DNA of 15,996 nucleotides from Blastocatellia bacterium (GCA_003488005.1 DNND01000027.1:1-15996); one strand, 5' to 3'; counted from the first letter of the stretch, positions 1-9,988 are shown. Notes: generated by a model from the letters alone, not told the origin. Numbers and translations: made by a program.

Positions 1-294
1 GTTATGGAATATCGAATCGATCCCAAAACCGCTGCCGGGTTTTTGTTGGCAATGAAAGAGATGAAGCGCATACGTCAGCGCGACGGCGCGATCCGTTGGA
101 ACTTAAGTCGTGACACCGCAGACCCCGAAAGATACCTCGAAACCTTCGTGACTGAATCCTGGGCCGAACATCTGCGCCAGCACGAAAGAGTGACCGCCGA
201 GGATCGCGAAGCCGAGCAACGCGCCCGCGCCTTTCACCTCGGCCCCGACCCACCCAAAATAACCCACCTCATCGCCGAACAACTCCCGAAGTAA
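1..294 (+). CDS. MFS transporter (MFS_3 type), C-terminal tail only, 5' end outside window
   Basis: The reading frame is open from base 1, so the gene very probably begins upstream. The ATG at 4 lies inside the frame and has no visible ribosome binding site. The visible 97 residues match my recollection of the soluble C-terminal domain that follows the twelve membrane helices in MFS_3 (EntS-like, 'transmembrane secretion effector') exporters: the opening EYRIDP, then a run with RDGAIRW, SWAEHLRQHERVT and a final THLIAEQ. Full-length members are about 500-550 aa and act as inner-membrane drug or siderophore exporters. The substrate cannot be read from this tail. The last 44 codons are duplicated at 1302-1433. 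Stop is TAA at 292-294. Alternative: a stand-alone tail fragment, which the missing upstream sequence would settle. Confidence 0.75.
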   Translation, partial: VMEYRIDPKTAAGFLLAMKEMKRIRQRDGAIRWNLSRDTADPERYLETFVTESWAEHLRQHERVTAEDREAEQRARAFHLGPDPPKITHLIAEQLPK

Positions 295-317
295 GGAATA
301 TTTAAGGCCAAGGCTTA

Positions 318-340
318 GTGCTGGAACTACGTTCCAACAC
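318..340 (+). terminator. Stem-loop downstream of the MFS gene, possible weak terminator
   Basis: Two 10-nt arms, GTGCTGGAAC and GTTCCAACAC, are separated by TAC and pair at 9 of 10 positions, 24 bases after the transporter stop codon. There is no strong T-run directly after the stem (only CGTTTT several bases on), so a Rho-independent terminator is only a possibility. Nothing else is apparent in 295-483. Confidence 0.3.
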
Positions 341-483
341 CAACGGCGTTTTCAACTGATAGCAAAGGAATTGCGGTGTAACTAGACTCTTTGAGGTAGT
401 CGCAATTTGCGACCACCCGGACTTTCTCGCTGTTGAGCTGACTTTTGTTTCTTATAGAAACCGCCTGCTCGGTGCTCGACGAT

Positions 484-1002
484 TCATTTCCTGGTTGTCT
501 TTGCGAATCCGATCTCCTTGCGTCGTGGCTCTGGCGGAGTCATTAGTTGCCTAATGGCATCAAACACCACTCTGAACTGGCGATCATATTTCTTTTCCAA
601 CTCTTCCAACTTGGTTGCAAGCTCGGCGTTTGAGGCCAGCATACGTCGCAAGCGAACAAACGTCCGCATGATTTCAACATTCACGGCAATCGCTTGTTTG
701 CTTCGCAAGACACTAGACAGCATGGCCACACCCTGTTCGCTGAAGGCCGTTACCTTCTTTGAGAACTTCAGATTCGAGGATGTCACAAATTGTGATATCC
801 CCAGGATCTCGGCGCGCGTCAGTTCAAACATGAAATCGGACGGAAAGCGTTCGCGGTTGCGGCTGATGCTTTGGTTCAGCACTCGTGTCTCCACTCCATA
901 TAATGCGGCCAAATCGCGGTCAAGCATCACTCTTTCACCGCGTATCAGATAGATCGATTTCTCAATGCGCTCAACTGAAATTTTAGTAACGTAACGATTC
1001 AT
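484..1002 (-). CDS. ORF6N domain-containing DNA-binding protein
   Basis: This is a 172-aa protein from the ATG at 1002. Residues about 10-95 carry the ORF6N hallmarks: IEKSIYLIRGERVMLDRDLA, ALYGVETRVLNQ, RFPSDFMFELT, SQFVTSS, then FSEQGVAMLSSVLRS. Residues about 110-155 are heptad-like and probably form a coiled coil, and the tail is basic. ORF6N is a small DNA-binding-type domain first seen in phage and virus proteins (KilA-N/antirepressor related) and common as solitary bacterial genes of unknown role. An alternative GTG start at 1080 gives 198 aa and has a GGAG about 10 nt upstream, whereas the ATG at 1002 lacks a clear Shine-Dalgarno. I chose the ATG because known members start close to the domain. 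The gene carries one copy, and its upstream region two copies, of a 17-bp palindromic site. It sits between the two copies of the MFS tail, which hints at mobility. Confidence 0.75.
   Translation of the reverse strand: MNRYVTKISVERIEKSIYLIRGERVMLDRDLAALYGVETRVLNQSISRNRERFPSDFMFELTRAEILGISQFVTSSNLKFSKKVTAFSEQGVAMLSSVLRSKQAIAVNVEIMRTFVRLRRMLASNAELATKLEELEKKYDRQFRVVFDAIRQLMTPPEPRRKEIGFAKTTRK
784..800. promoter_or_regulatory. Intragenic copy of the CACAAATTGTGAT site
   Basis: The 17-mer CACAAATTGTGATATCC lies inside the ORF6N coding sequence and differs at one base from the copy at 1078-1094. Its core CACAA-A-TTGTG is a perfect odd palindrome, as expected for a dimeric binding site. On the minus strand it encodes part of the family-conserved SQFVTSS stretch, so the similarity could partly be coincidence of coding constraint. 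Confidence 0.3.
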
Positions 1003-1011
1003 CGTGAATCT

Positions 1012-1096
1012 TTGGAGATCACAATTTATGACCTCAAGGCGAGCGTTTGCACCACTGTTAGCCGGTCGTTTCGAGACCACAAATTGTGATCTCCAA
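1012..1096. promoter_or_regulatory. 16-bp perfect inverted repeat upstream of the ORF6N gene, candidate operator pair
   Basis: The arm TTGGAGATCACAATTT (1012-1027) is exactly the reverse complement of AAATTGTGATCTCCAA (1081-1096), with 53 bases between. Each arm contains the ATCACAATTT half of the site found inside the gene at 784-800, and the right copy extended to 1078 is itself palindromic. The pair brackets the region between the GTG (1080) and ATG (1002) start candidates, so it could be an autoregulatory operator, an RNA stem that hides the start, or the ends of a small repeat. Function is inferred. Confidence 0.45.
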
Positions 1097-1223
1097 TCTT
1101 CGCCAACCAGGTATTCTCACAACTGGGATTATCACATCCTGCACGGGAAAAACCTTGGCAGTTCGCGAATTGTTCAGTCTCGGCCGCATGCAAGGATGCT
1201 TGTAACGTTCATCGCTTTTATCT

Positions 1224-1291
1224 ATTCACGATTTACGATTCACGATTCACCATTTACGATTCACGATTTACGATTTTCGATTCACGATTTA
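1224..1291. repeat. Heptanucleotide tandem array, unit ATTYACG
   Basis: About nine and a half head-to-tail 7-bp units, mostly ATTCACG and ATTTACG with rare variants (ATTCACC, ATTTTCG), run right up to the duplicated MFS tail. The same unit appears as four copies on the other strand at 13265-13292. There is no sign of coding use. The rest of 1097-1223 holds nothing I recognise. Confidence 0.85.
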
Positions 1292-1301
1292 CTGTCCTTA
1301 C

Positions 1302-1433
1302 GCCGAGCATCTGCGCCAGCACGAAAGAGTGACTGCTGAGGATCGCGAAGCCGAGCAGCGCGCCCGCGCCTTTCATCTCGGCCACGACCCACCGAAAATA
1401 ACCCACCTGATCGCCGAACAACTGCCGAAGTGA
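1302..1433 (+). pseudogene. Remnant: duplicated last 44 codons of the MFS transporter
   Basis: This stretch aligns without gaps to 163-294 (132 bp). I count 10 differences: eight are synonymous, one changes proline to histidine, and the stop is TGA instead of TAA. It has no start codon or upstream domain. The heptanucleotide array abuts its 5' side, so it is a non-functional tail fragment. Weak similarity continues past the stop (TTAA-GGCC / CTTAAAGCC and following bases). The synonymous-biased divergence implies that both copies evolved as functional paralogs before this one was truncated. 1434-1533, up to the Argonaute stop, shows no feature. Confidence 0.8.
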
Positions 1434-1533
1434 GGGAGGGATTACTTAAAGCCGGCCCTTAATGCTACGAAGCCTCTAATTATTACGGTTACATCAGCGC
1501 GAACTGGTAAGAATCCGGGGGTCTACGCGTGGA

Positions 1534-3084
1534 TCATATGTAGAACTTGAAGGGCAATCGAGGCTCGGAGAGCACGGGCGCAGAGACGAGAATATCGCCT
1601 ATAGCGTCTGCAAAGCGGATGGTAACTGGCTCGCGGTCGTTGAATAGACACGTGTTGAAGTTGATCTTGCCCAGTGAGAGTACATCGGCCAATACTGTTT
1701 CAAGTTCGGCATCTCCCCTTCTCACCGACACTTGAAGGGGATTCGGGGTATCCGGCCCCATATAGGTATCAAGCCTCGGCACGAAACCTGAGGTCCACAG
1801 AAAAGCAGACCGCTTGCTAGTCAACATAGCGGTGCCCCTAATCGTAGGATAGCTACCTGGCCGGTAAAGCTTGAGTTGATCCCAAGCGTCAGCTATTTGG
1901 ACACCAACAATATTTGTTCCCGTACCCTCGCATGCCTCAACAAAGCCACCCCACTCATCATCACTAAACGATGATTTGGCGTGAATGAATAACTCGGCAG
2001 GATGATTTGGATGCTGTAGTCGGTATTCATGCAAAACCATACTGACGAGACTTCGCGCGGCTGGACGATCAAGATGAAACTGCTTGGTGTCGGGTTGATA
2101 CCAAGGGCCTAATGCGCCCCGGAACACGACGCCTTCTCCATCCGACAGAAACATCTGCGCTGCGCAGCAAGCATGCTGTGGATCATCTTGCTTTGGTTGC
2201 TCCTTGTACACGAGTCCAACGTAGCAAACACCGGGGCGCACATTGGCAAGCTGCCAGGGTCGGCCACCACTTTTGTAATAAGAGGCGGTGCAAAGCTTCC
2301 AAGCTATTGTCGCCGGGTCCTCGACACGGCGCTTCAAATCTGTTGAGTTCGCCTTCAAAAATTCGTGAGGGGTGAGAGTAGTTTCCCGTACTATTTGCGT
2401 GACTATTTGATGATCCAATAGCCGTGCTTTGAGTTGTCGACGAAAGTTCTTGGCATACTTGTAAACCTCAGCATCTGCTTCTGCCTCGCCGAAGAGCGTC
2501 GGGTTAATCTTAAGGTCTGCAACCTGATTTTCCTTTAGAATTATTTTGCCAACGATGCGATCCGCAACTGCTACCGTTGACTTTGGGCGGCCAAGCTCAT
2601 AAATAAACTCCGGAATCACGACAAACCAAAAGTCGGGCGGATCTTCATCTCGCAAGCGATCAGCAACTAACCGATCCACAAAGGCATCTACGGCTGTCTT
2701 GATCGCCTCATGCCGGTTCGTTATGTGCATCGCTTCGAACAAATCTTGCTCGTCAATGTCAGTAATTGTTCGCGACGGGGTCTTGGGCCATATTGCAAAG
2801 AACGCCTCGTTGAAACCAGGGAAAGCAACATGGTGAGCCTCAATAGCCTTGGACATGCGCCCTCGTTCGGGTACGTCAATGAAATTGGAGACTTGAGCGG
2901 CCCACTCATTGAACCGTCGTAATGATTGACTCGTGCCGATAACACCAAAACGTACTTGCCGGGGTTGTTCAGCGGCGTCAACTGGTCCAAACAAATAGAG
3001 CCCATCTCTCGGATAGTCGACCATCTGTCCAAAACGGAACCGGAGTTTAGGTTCGGGTATATGAATCAAACGAGGTTCGCTCAT
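1534..3084 (-). CDS. Short prokaryotic Argonaute (MID-PIWI), guide-binding subunit of SPARTA
   Basis: The 516-aa product has no N or PAZ domain and aligns end to end with my memory of the Maribacter and Crenotalea SPARTA Argonautes (about 507 aa). Visible shared blocks are RDGLYLFGP (26-34), GVIGT (47-51), KARLLDHQIVTQI (219-231, MID guide-5'-phosphate pocket region), YYKSGG (269-274), GVCYVGLVYK (285-294), ACCAAQMFL (305-313), GPWY (326-329), LFIHAK (365-370), RSAFLW (425-430) and a C-terminal KFYI. In the PIWI fold the first catalytic aspartate position lies in VGLVYK, where no aspartate is present, so target cleavage is not expected. Known members load a short guide RNA and recognise complementary ssDNA, which triggers the TIR partner. 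The start overlaps the TIR-APAZ stop as ATGA and has GGAGG at 3092-3096, seven bases upstream, so translation is coupled and subunits are probably made in equal amounts. Confidence 0.93.
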   Translation of the reverse strand: MSEPRLIHIPEPKLRFRFGQMVDYPRDGLYLFGPVDAAEQPRQVRFGVIGTSQSLRRFNEWAAQVSNFIDVPERGRMSKAIEAHHVAFPGFNEAFFAIWPKTPSRTITDIDEQDLFEAMHITNRHEAIKTAVDAFVDRLVADRLRDEDPPDFWFVVIPEFIYELGRPKSTVAVADRIVGKIILKENQVADLKINPTLFGEAEADAEVYKYAKNFRRQLKARLLDHQIVTQIVRETTLTPHEFLKANSTDLKRRVEDPATIAWKLCTASYYKSGGRPWQLANVRPGVCYVGLVYKEQPKQDDPQHACCAAQMFLSDGEGVVFRGALGPWYQPDTKQFHLDRPAARSLVSMVLHEYRLQHPNHPAELFIHAKSSFSDDEWGGFVEACEGTGTNIVGVQIADAWDQLKLYRPGSYPTIRGTAMLTSKRSAFLWTSGFVPRLDTYMGPDTPNPLQVSVRRGDAELETVLADVLSLGKINFNTCLFNDREPVTIRFADAIGDILVSAPVLSEPRLPFKFYI

Positions 3085-4454
3085 TGTTTTTCCTCCTCGC
3101 CGATTACTTCATCCGAAGCCTCATCCCAGTAGTCTGGCTCAACATCTGGGTCATCTTCATCTGGTGGTAGTTCTCCCGCGTGAAGAACACTCACGGGACA
3201 CACGAAGCTCGCCGTCGGTAGAGCAAGGATCATTTTCTCGTTGTCAGATATTGGTAACGCGATCTCAGACTGACCGCCAGCAACCCACCACAGGAAAGCC
3301 AACATCATGTCTCTCCACCGCGCGTTTCTCCACGATTTTGCGAAGGAACGCCTTAGACGATGCATCCGCTTTACGTCTGCGATTGCGTCAAGTCCGTTTT
3401 CAGTGAAAATGATGCGCGCTGATAAACGTGCGTGCCGGACGGGAGCCGTTCGAACCTGAACGTTTATACCGTAATGCCAATGCACGTTGCGTTTCGCGGA
3501 TACGCCAATAATCTGCCGACGCCCTCTCTGTTGGTTCAAGCCGTACCGAATCTGTGTGAGAGGAACAGTGCGAATGTTCCCCCACCAAGTAAGGCGACCA
3601 CCTGCGCCTTCATACTGGGTGAGCCCGCGCCCCCGAAGGAAGTTTTCGAACGCCTGGTTGGAGAGATCGGAGAATTGCCTCCGGGCTTCAAATGCATCTA
3701 TTTTCAGATCAGGCCAACCGCTTTCGAGGAATTCACTGACCGAGAACTGCGAGAGGACGTTACTCGGCATTTCTGGGGCCAGAAAACCATCTTTGTCTGG
3801 AGTAGCAAAGGTTAGAACGCCTTCATTGAAAGGAACCACCGGCCAGGTATGTTTGGTTCTGTCTTGAAACAACTCAAGTGGAAGGTTGGTAGATCGGGCA
3901 CAGTAGTAAACGAATTCCGGCAGCTTGCTAATGAGAAGCCAGTTCGAGACCAATTGCTCAGGCTGCTCAACCAAAGTCGCCGAGCCTAAGCTCTGAGACA
4001 TTAGCCAGTCTGCAATTGGTTTCCCGGAACGTCGCGGGATCTTGTACACGTTAGAGAGTAGCTCGACGAGTTCGGCAAGACCCGCGGCCCAGCCTTCGCT
4101 AAAATCCACATATTGAGCTTGGACCATCCTGACCGGAGCGTCGTAGGGCTTTAACCTGAGAGGGATAATAAACTCTGGATCCTTTAGTGACTTCGACAAT
4201 TGCGCGCCGATTTCGATTTCGTTGCGAACTCCCTGCTTTCCAACCGCTGTGGGCGTTCCCACTAAAAGCAATTTGATAGCACGCATGCGAAGCGCTACTT
4301 CTAACTCACGCGACCAATCAGAGCCGCCGCGCAATCGCATGACATCTGCCCAAACTTCATACCCCATAGCCGCCAGTTTGGCCCCAAGCCAACGAGCGAA
4401 CGCATTGTCTTCCGGATTAGCGTGAGAAATGAATAACGCTTCGCGAGATTGCAT
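3081..4454 (-). CDS. TIR-APAZ protein, NADase effector subunit of SPARTA
   Basis: The 457-aa product has an N-terminal TIR domain (about 5-135): LFISHANPEDNAFARWL, then GYEVWADV and a KLLLVGT strand. GVRNEIEIG follows, and its Glu79 aligns with the catalytic Glu77 I recall for the Maribacter protein. Residues about 160-425 are the APAZ region that embraces the Argonaute in place of N and PAZ domains; HWHYGINVQ (325-333), ARIIFTENG (346-354) and KSWRNARWRDMMLAFL (373-388) are family-like. The last 30 residues are strongly acidic (PPDEDDPDVEPDYWDEASDE), like the tail reported to sit in the nucleic-acid channel and hold SPARTA inactive. Upon guide and target binding, known complexes tetramerise through TIR and hydrolyse NAD(P)+, killing or arresting the infected cell. 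It lies 38 bp after the Type IIG gene on the same strand. The start has no obvious Shine-Dalgarno, so read-through or coupling from the preceding gene is plausible. Confidence 0.92.
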   Translation of the reverse strand: MQSREALFISHANPEDNAFARWLGAKLAAMGYEVWADVMRLRGGSDWSRELEVALRMRAIKLLLVGTPTAVGKQGVRNEIEIGAQLSKSLKDPEFIIPLRLKPYDAPVRMVQAQYVDFSEGWAAGLAELVELLSNVYKIPRRSGKPIADWLMSQSLGSATLVEQPEQLVSNWLLISKLPEFVYYCARSTNLPLELFQDRTKHTWPVVPFNEGVLTFATPDKDGFLAPEMPSNVLSQFSVSEFLESGWPDLKIDAFEARRQFSDLSNQAFENFLRGRGLTQYEGAGGRLTWWGNIRTVPLTQIRYGLNQQRGRRQIIGVSAKRNVHWHYGINVQVRTAPVRHARLSARIIFTENGLDAIADVKRMHRLRRSFAKSWRNARWRDMMLAFLWWVAGGQSEIALPISDNEKMILALPTASFVCPVSVLHAGELPPDEDDPDVEPDYWDEASDEVIGEEEKQ

Positions 4455-4492
4455 TTTGAGGTTCTCGGTTCTTCGCCTTCGAATCAGGCAAT

Positions 4493-7954
<3,462 letters not shown>

Positions 7955-7993
7955 GGAAAACTCTAAAAACTCTTGAATTAAGGCCCGAGTTGA

Positions 7994-8173
7994 TCAATTG
8001 CGGGCGGCTATTCTGGTGGCGCAATTCTCAAAGCCATTAATATAGCGCATCAGCAGGGTGCGGCATCGCTTGATTGAGGCGTCGGGTAAGACTTTTTTGC
8101 TGGAAGCGCAGCCATATCGCTTCTTCTTCATTGATCGAAAAGCGATCTCCTGGCTGTCTGGTATCCACTTCAT
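7994..8173 (-). CDS. Possible 59-aa small protein, unrecognised
   Basis: An ATG at 8173 overlaps the stop of the XRE gene as ATGA and opens a 59-codon frame ending at 7994, 39 bp before the methylase start. The predicted peptide begins MKWIPDSQEIAFRSMKKKRY and is basic, with four cysteines and no membrane segment. I recognise no family. Support is positional only: the ATGA overlap upstream and the short gap downstream are what a coupled operon gene would show, and a weak AGG precedes the ATG. It could equally be a chance frame in the leader of the restriction gene. Confidence 0.3.
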   Translation of the reverse strand: MKWIPDSQEIAFRSMKKKRYGCASSKKVLPDASIKRCRTLLMRYINGFENCATRIAARN

Positions 8174-8541
8174 GAAACCTGATCTCGCTTTTGCTTGCGG
8201 CGAACGGCGCCGCGAGCAGCCGCGACGCTCCTACCATTTTTCTTGCGCTTTGCTTCCTCAGGTACAAAGGTTACGCGCACCCGCGCGTCAAGGGCGCCGG
8301 CAACGCGTCGCAGGTTTGCCAGGGAGTGGCCTTCGTAACCGGGCGACTCGAGGCGGCTGATGTGCTGTTGCGAGGTCTTTAATCGCCGCGCCAGTTCCTT
8401 CTGCGAAAGCCCAGCCTCCTCTCGGAGCGCGGCGAGTTGGAGCGCCACATCCCATGCTTCGCCTGCCCGCTGGAAACGATCCGCAAACCCCGGATCTTTC
8501 ATCTGCTCTTTCAGATATCGATCGAAATTAGTTGTTTTCAT
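8170..8541 (-). CDS. XRE-family helix-turn-helix regulator (HigA-type antitoxin-like)
   Basis: The 123-aa product begins with the FDRYLKEQMKDPGFADRF stretch typical of HigA-type antitoxins. The HTH_3 domain spans about 34-90: ALREEAGLSQKELARRLKTS, then QQHISRLES with GYEGHSL and a final LDARVRVTF. A lysine- and arginine-rich tail (98-118) is added. Such proteins normally pair with a RelE/HigB toxin encoded just upstream. No toxin frame is visible on either side, so here it may work as a stand-alone repressor, comparable in role to the C proteins of restriction operons. It is the first gene of the run leading to the Type IIG and SPARTA genes. A palindrome at 8554-8569, just upstream of the ATG, is a candidate operator. 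There is no clear Shine-Dalgarno, so a short-leader or leaderless message is possible. Confidence 0.85.
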   Translation of the reverse strand: MKTTNFDRYLKEQMKDPGFADRFQRAGEAWDVALQLAALREEAGLSQKELARRLKTSQQHISRLESPGYEGHSLANLRRVAGALDARVRVTFVPEEAKRKKNGRSVAAARGAVRRKQKRDQVS

Positions 8542-8553
8542 CGTTAGGAGACA

Positions 8554-8569
8554 ACATCATTATTGATGT
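8554..8569. promoter_or_regulatory. Palindrome upstream of the XRE gene, candidate operator
   Basis: ACATCA-TTAT-TGATGT has perfect 6-bp arms and a 4-bp AT spacer, and lies 13-28 bases before the XRE start codon. The size and position fit an autoregulated XRE dimer site that would control the whole downstream defence run. Binding is inferred from position and symmetry only. Confidence 0.4.
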
Positions 8570-8585
8570 ATTGAGGATTTTAGAG

Positions 8586-8849
8586 TTTAAAGGAGGTCTG
8601 AACAAGTAAACCGAATAGGGTCGGTGTCAGTCTTTCGACGCGTAGTGTCGCTACGAATTTAGCCCGGCCTTTCAAGGCCGGGAACGGTCAAGGAAGTGTT
8701 CGCGTCGCGTAGCGACGCACGAAACTATCGCTGAATTCAATTGTCGCGATGCGACGAGGGCAAGCAACTACTTGAACCCGGCGTTTAAACGCCGGGCTAA
8801 ATTCACACGACGCTACGCGTCAAAGACACTTAATCAGAGTCTCCTAAAC
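8586..8849. repeat. MITE-like element of about 264 bp with long imperfect inverted arms
   Basis: The ends are inverted versions of one another: left AAAGGAGGTCTGAACAAGT near 8589, right ACTTAATCAGAGTCTCCT at 8828-8844. Inward, both arms carry TCTTT-GACGCGTAG-GTCG and GAATTTAGCCCGG, then a hairpin: GCCCGGCCTTTCAAGGCCGG on the left and the perfect 20-bp palindrome CCCGGCGTTTAAACGCCGGG (8778-8797) on the right. The middle holds GTCGCGTAGCGACG-type palindromes. A truncated second copy is at 15936-15996. No transposase is encoded, so it would be a non-autonomous element. It fills the gap between the collagen-like gene stop (18 bp away) and the XRE promoter, and its hairpins may act as a terminator there. 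Confidence 0.8.
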
Positions 8850-8867
8850 GATTTCAGCTTGGGCAAA

Positions 8868-9563
8868 TCACTTCGGGAGCAAACTGCACTGGCTGGGGAT
8901 GTCGCCGTTGAATTCAAAATTGGCGCCGACAACGATTGGCTTGTCCGAAGTAACTCTCACCGAAATCGCAACGTTAGTTATGCCATCGAAGCCTGGACCA
9001 CTTGTCGTCGGCATCACCCAATCAACGTCGCGCGTGTGGGCCGGAGCGAGGGCCACGGTGGTGGCGCCAGGTTCACCGGGGTAGGTGCGAGCCGGGCTGG
9101 AGCCGGGAATCGTGATGCCGGCGAGGTTTGTACCGTTTCTATCAAGTATGTTCACGGCGATATTCGCGGTGCTGCTGCTGCCGTTAAAGACGTAAACATC
9201 ATCGCGCGGACTACCACTGGCCAAGGGACGATGCGCGGGTGTGCAGACCCAAACGTAAGGTGGTCCACCGCCTGAACCCGGAGCGCCGGCCGGTCCTGGC
9301 GGGCCGGCCTGGCCGGGTGCGCCTGCCGGGCCAGTTGGACCAACTGGGCCAGCGGGTCCGGCAAGGCTCCACGTCACGCGTTTCTCGTTGTTGCGGCAGG
9401 CGGCGCCTGCATCGACCAGTCGCATGTTTCCATTGACCTTGTTAACGCAAGCCTCAAGCGTTGCCGGCGGTGGAGCGGTTAGCGCGGTCGGCACTATCAA
9501 TGCCGCACAGGCGAGGAAAAATAAGCTGGCGATTACACCGCGACGGCCAAACTTGATGTTCAT
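8868..9563 (-). CDS. Secreted protein with short collagen-like G-X-Y tract
   Basis: The 231-aa protein starts at the ATG at 9563, chosen because GAAGGAG lies about seven bases upstream; a longer frame to 9605 has no such site. Residues 1-30 form a signal peptide (basic MNIKFGRRG, then a hydrophobic ASLFFLACAALIVPTALTA). A short module follows with ACVNKVNGNMRLVDAGAACR (38-57) and NEKRVTWSLAG, a common bacterial preface to collagen repeats. About ten G-X-Y triplets run from 69 to 99 (GPA, GPV, GPT, GPA, GAP, GQA, GPP and so on). Residues 103-231 look like a beta-rich domain with one late cysteine (226). It is probably exported and possibly trimeric through the triplets. Its role is unknown. 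It is transcribed toward the MITE-like element, alone. Confidence 0.8.
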   Translation of the reverse strand: MNIKFGRRGVIASLFFLACAALIVPTALTAPPPATLEACVNKVNGNMRLVDAGAACRNNEKRVTWSLAGPAGPVGPTGPAGAPGQAGPPGPAGAPGSGGGPPYVWVCTPAHRPLASGSPRDDVYVFNGSSSTANIAVNILDRNGTNLAGITIPGSSPARTYPGEPGATTVALAPAHTRDVDWVMPTTSGPGFDGITNVAISVRVTSDKPIVVGANFEFNGDIPSQCSLLPK

Positions 9564-9710
9564 GTTTGTTCTCCTTCCGGGGATGAAGAGGTTAGGGGTT
9601 AGCAAGCGCGAGCAATCTAGTGCGGGAAGCTGACGGGTGTCAAGAGAGTTGCGTGTGGATTTTCACTCAACAACCTTGGATAGAAAGTCGGTCGAACCGC
9701 CGCGGAGCGT

Positions 9711-9867
9711 TCTCATTGGCACCGTGGCTTCAGCCCGGTGACCATGGCTGGTGTTGATTGATGGTTCAACCGTTTCAAACGGTTTCGGGTCTCGGGAAAA
9801 CCGTTAAAACGGTTAAGGAAAGTTGAGGCCTCTTTATCACCGGGCTAAAGCCGCGGTGCTAATGAGA
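9711..9867. repeat. Palindromic element with 31-bp terminal inverted repeats
   Basis: The arm at 9711-9741 (begins TCTCATTGGCACCGTGGCTT) pairs with the arm at 9837-9867 (begins TCACCGGGCTAAAGCCGCGG) at 28 of 31 positions. Inside lie two smaller hairpins, AACCGTTTCAAACGGTT (9768-9784) and AACCGTTAAAACGGTT (9799-9814). The CACCG-GGCT-AGCC-CGGTG pattern looks like a dispersed REP-type repeat. Confidence 0.8.
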
Positions 9868-9892
9868 TCGCTTCGCGTGATGAGTGATCATT

Positions 9893-9975
9893 GTAAAGCA
9901 ATCTGTTAGTTTGCGAAGGATCGCTAACACTCACTTGAATGTTAACTATCAACGCAAACTAACAGTTTGCTTTAC
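9893..9975. repeat. 23-bp inverted repeat with 37-bp loop
   Basis: The arms GTAAAGCAATCTGTTAGTTT (start at 9893) and its partner ending at 9975 pair at 22 of 23 positions. It lies directly after the preceding palindromic element. No coding sequence is involved, and the arms lack attC core sequences. Confidence 0.8.
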
Positions 9976-9988
9976 GACGAACTGGTTG

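Noticed and set aside
1224..1291. CRISPR array
   Set aside because: The 7-bp units are contiguous with no spacers, and no cas genes are present.
1004..1339. Plus-strand 111-aa frame across the inverted repeat, heptamer array and MFS remnant
   Set aside because: Its sequence is a translation of the repeats (FTIHDSPFTIHD) and ends in the remnant out of frame; no ribosome binding site or family.
3432..3867. Two plus-strand frames of about 126 aa opposite the TIR-APAZ gene
   Set aside because: Both are fully antisense to a strongly supported gene and show no family features.
8772..9275. Plus-strand 167-aa frame opposite the collagen-like gene
   Set aside because: It is antisense to a gene with a ribosome binding site, signal peptide and G-X-Y repeats, and starts inside the MITE-like repeat.
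9893..9975. Integron attC recombination site
   Set aside because: The inverted repeat lacks matching GTTRRRY and RYYYAAC core sites, and no integrase or cassette array is present.
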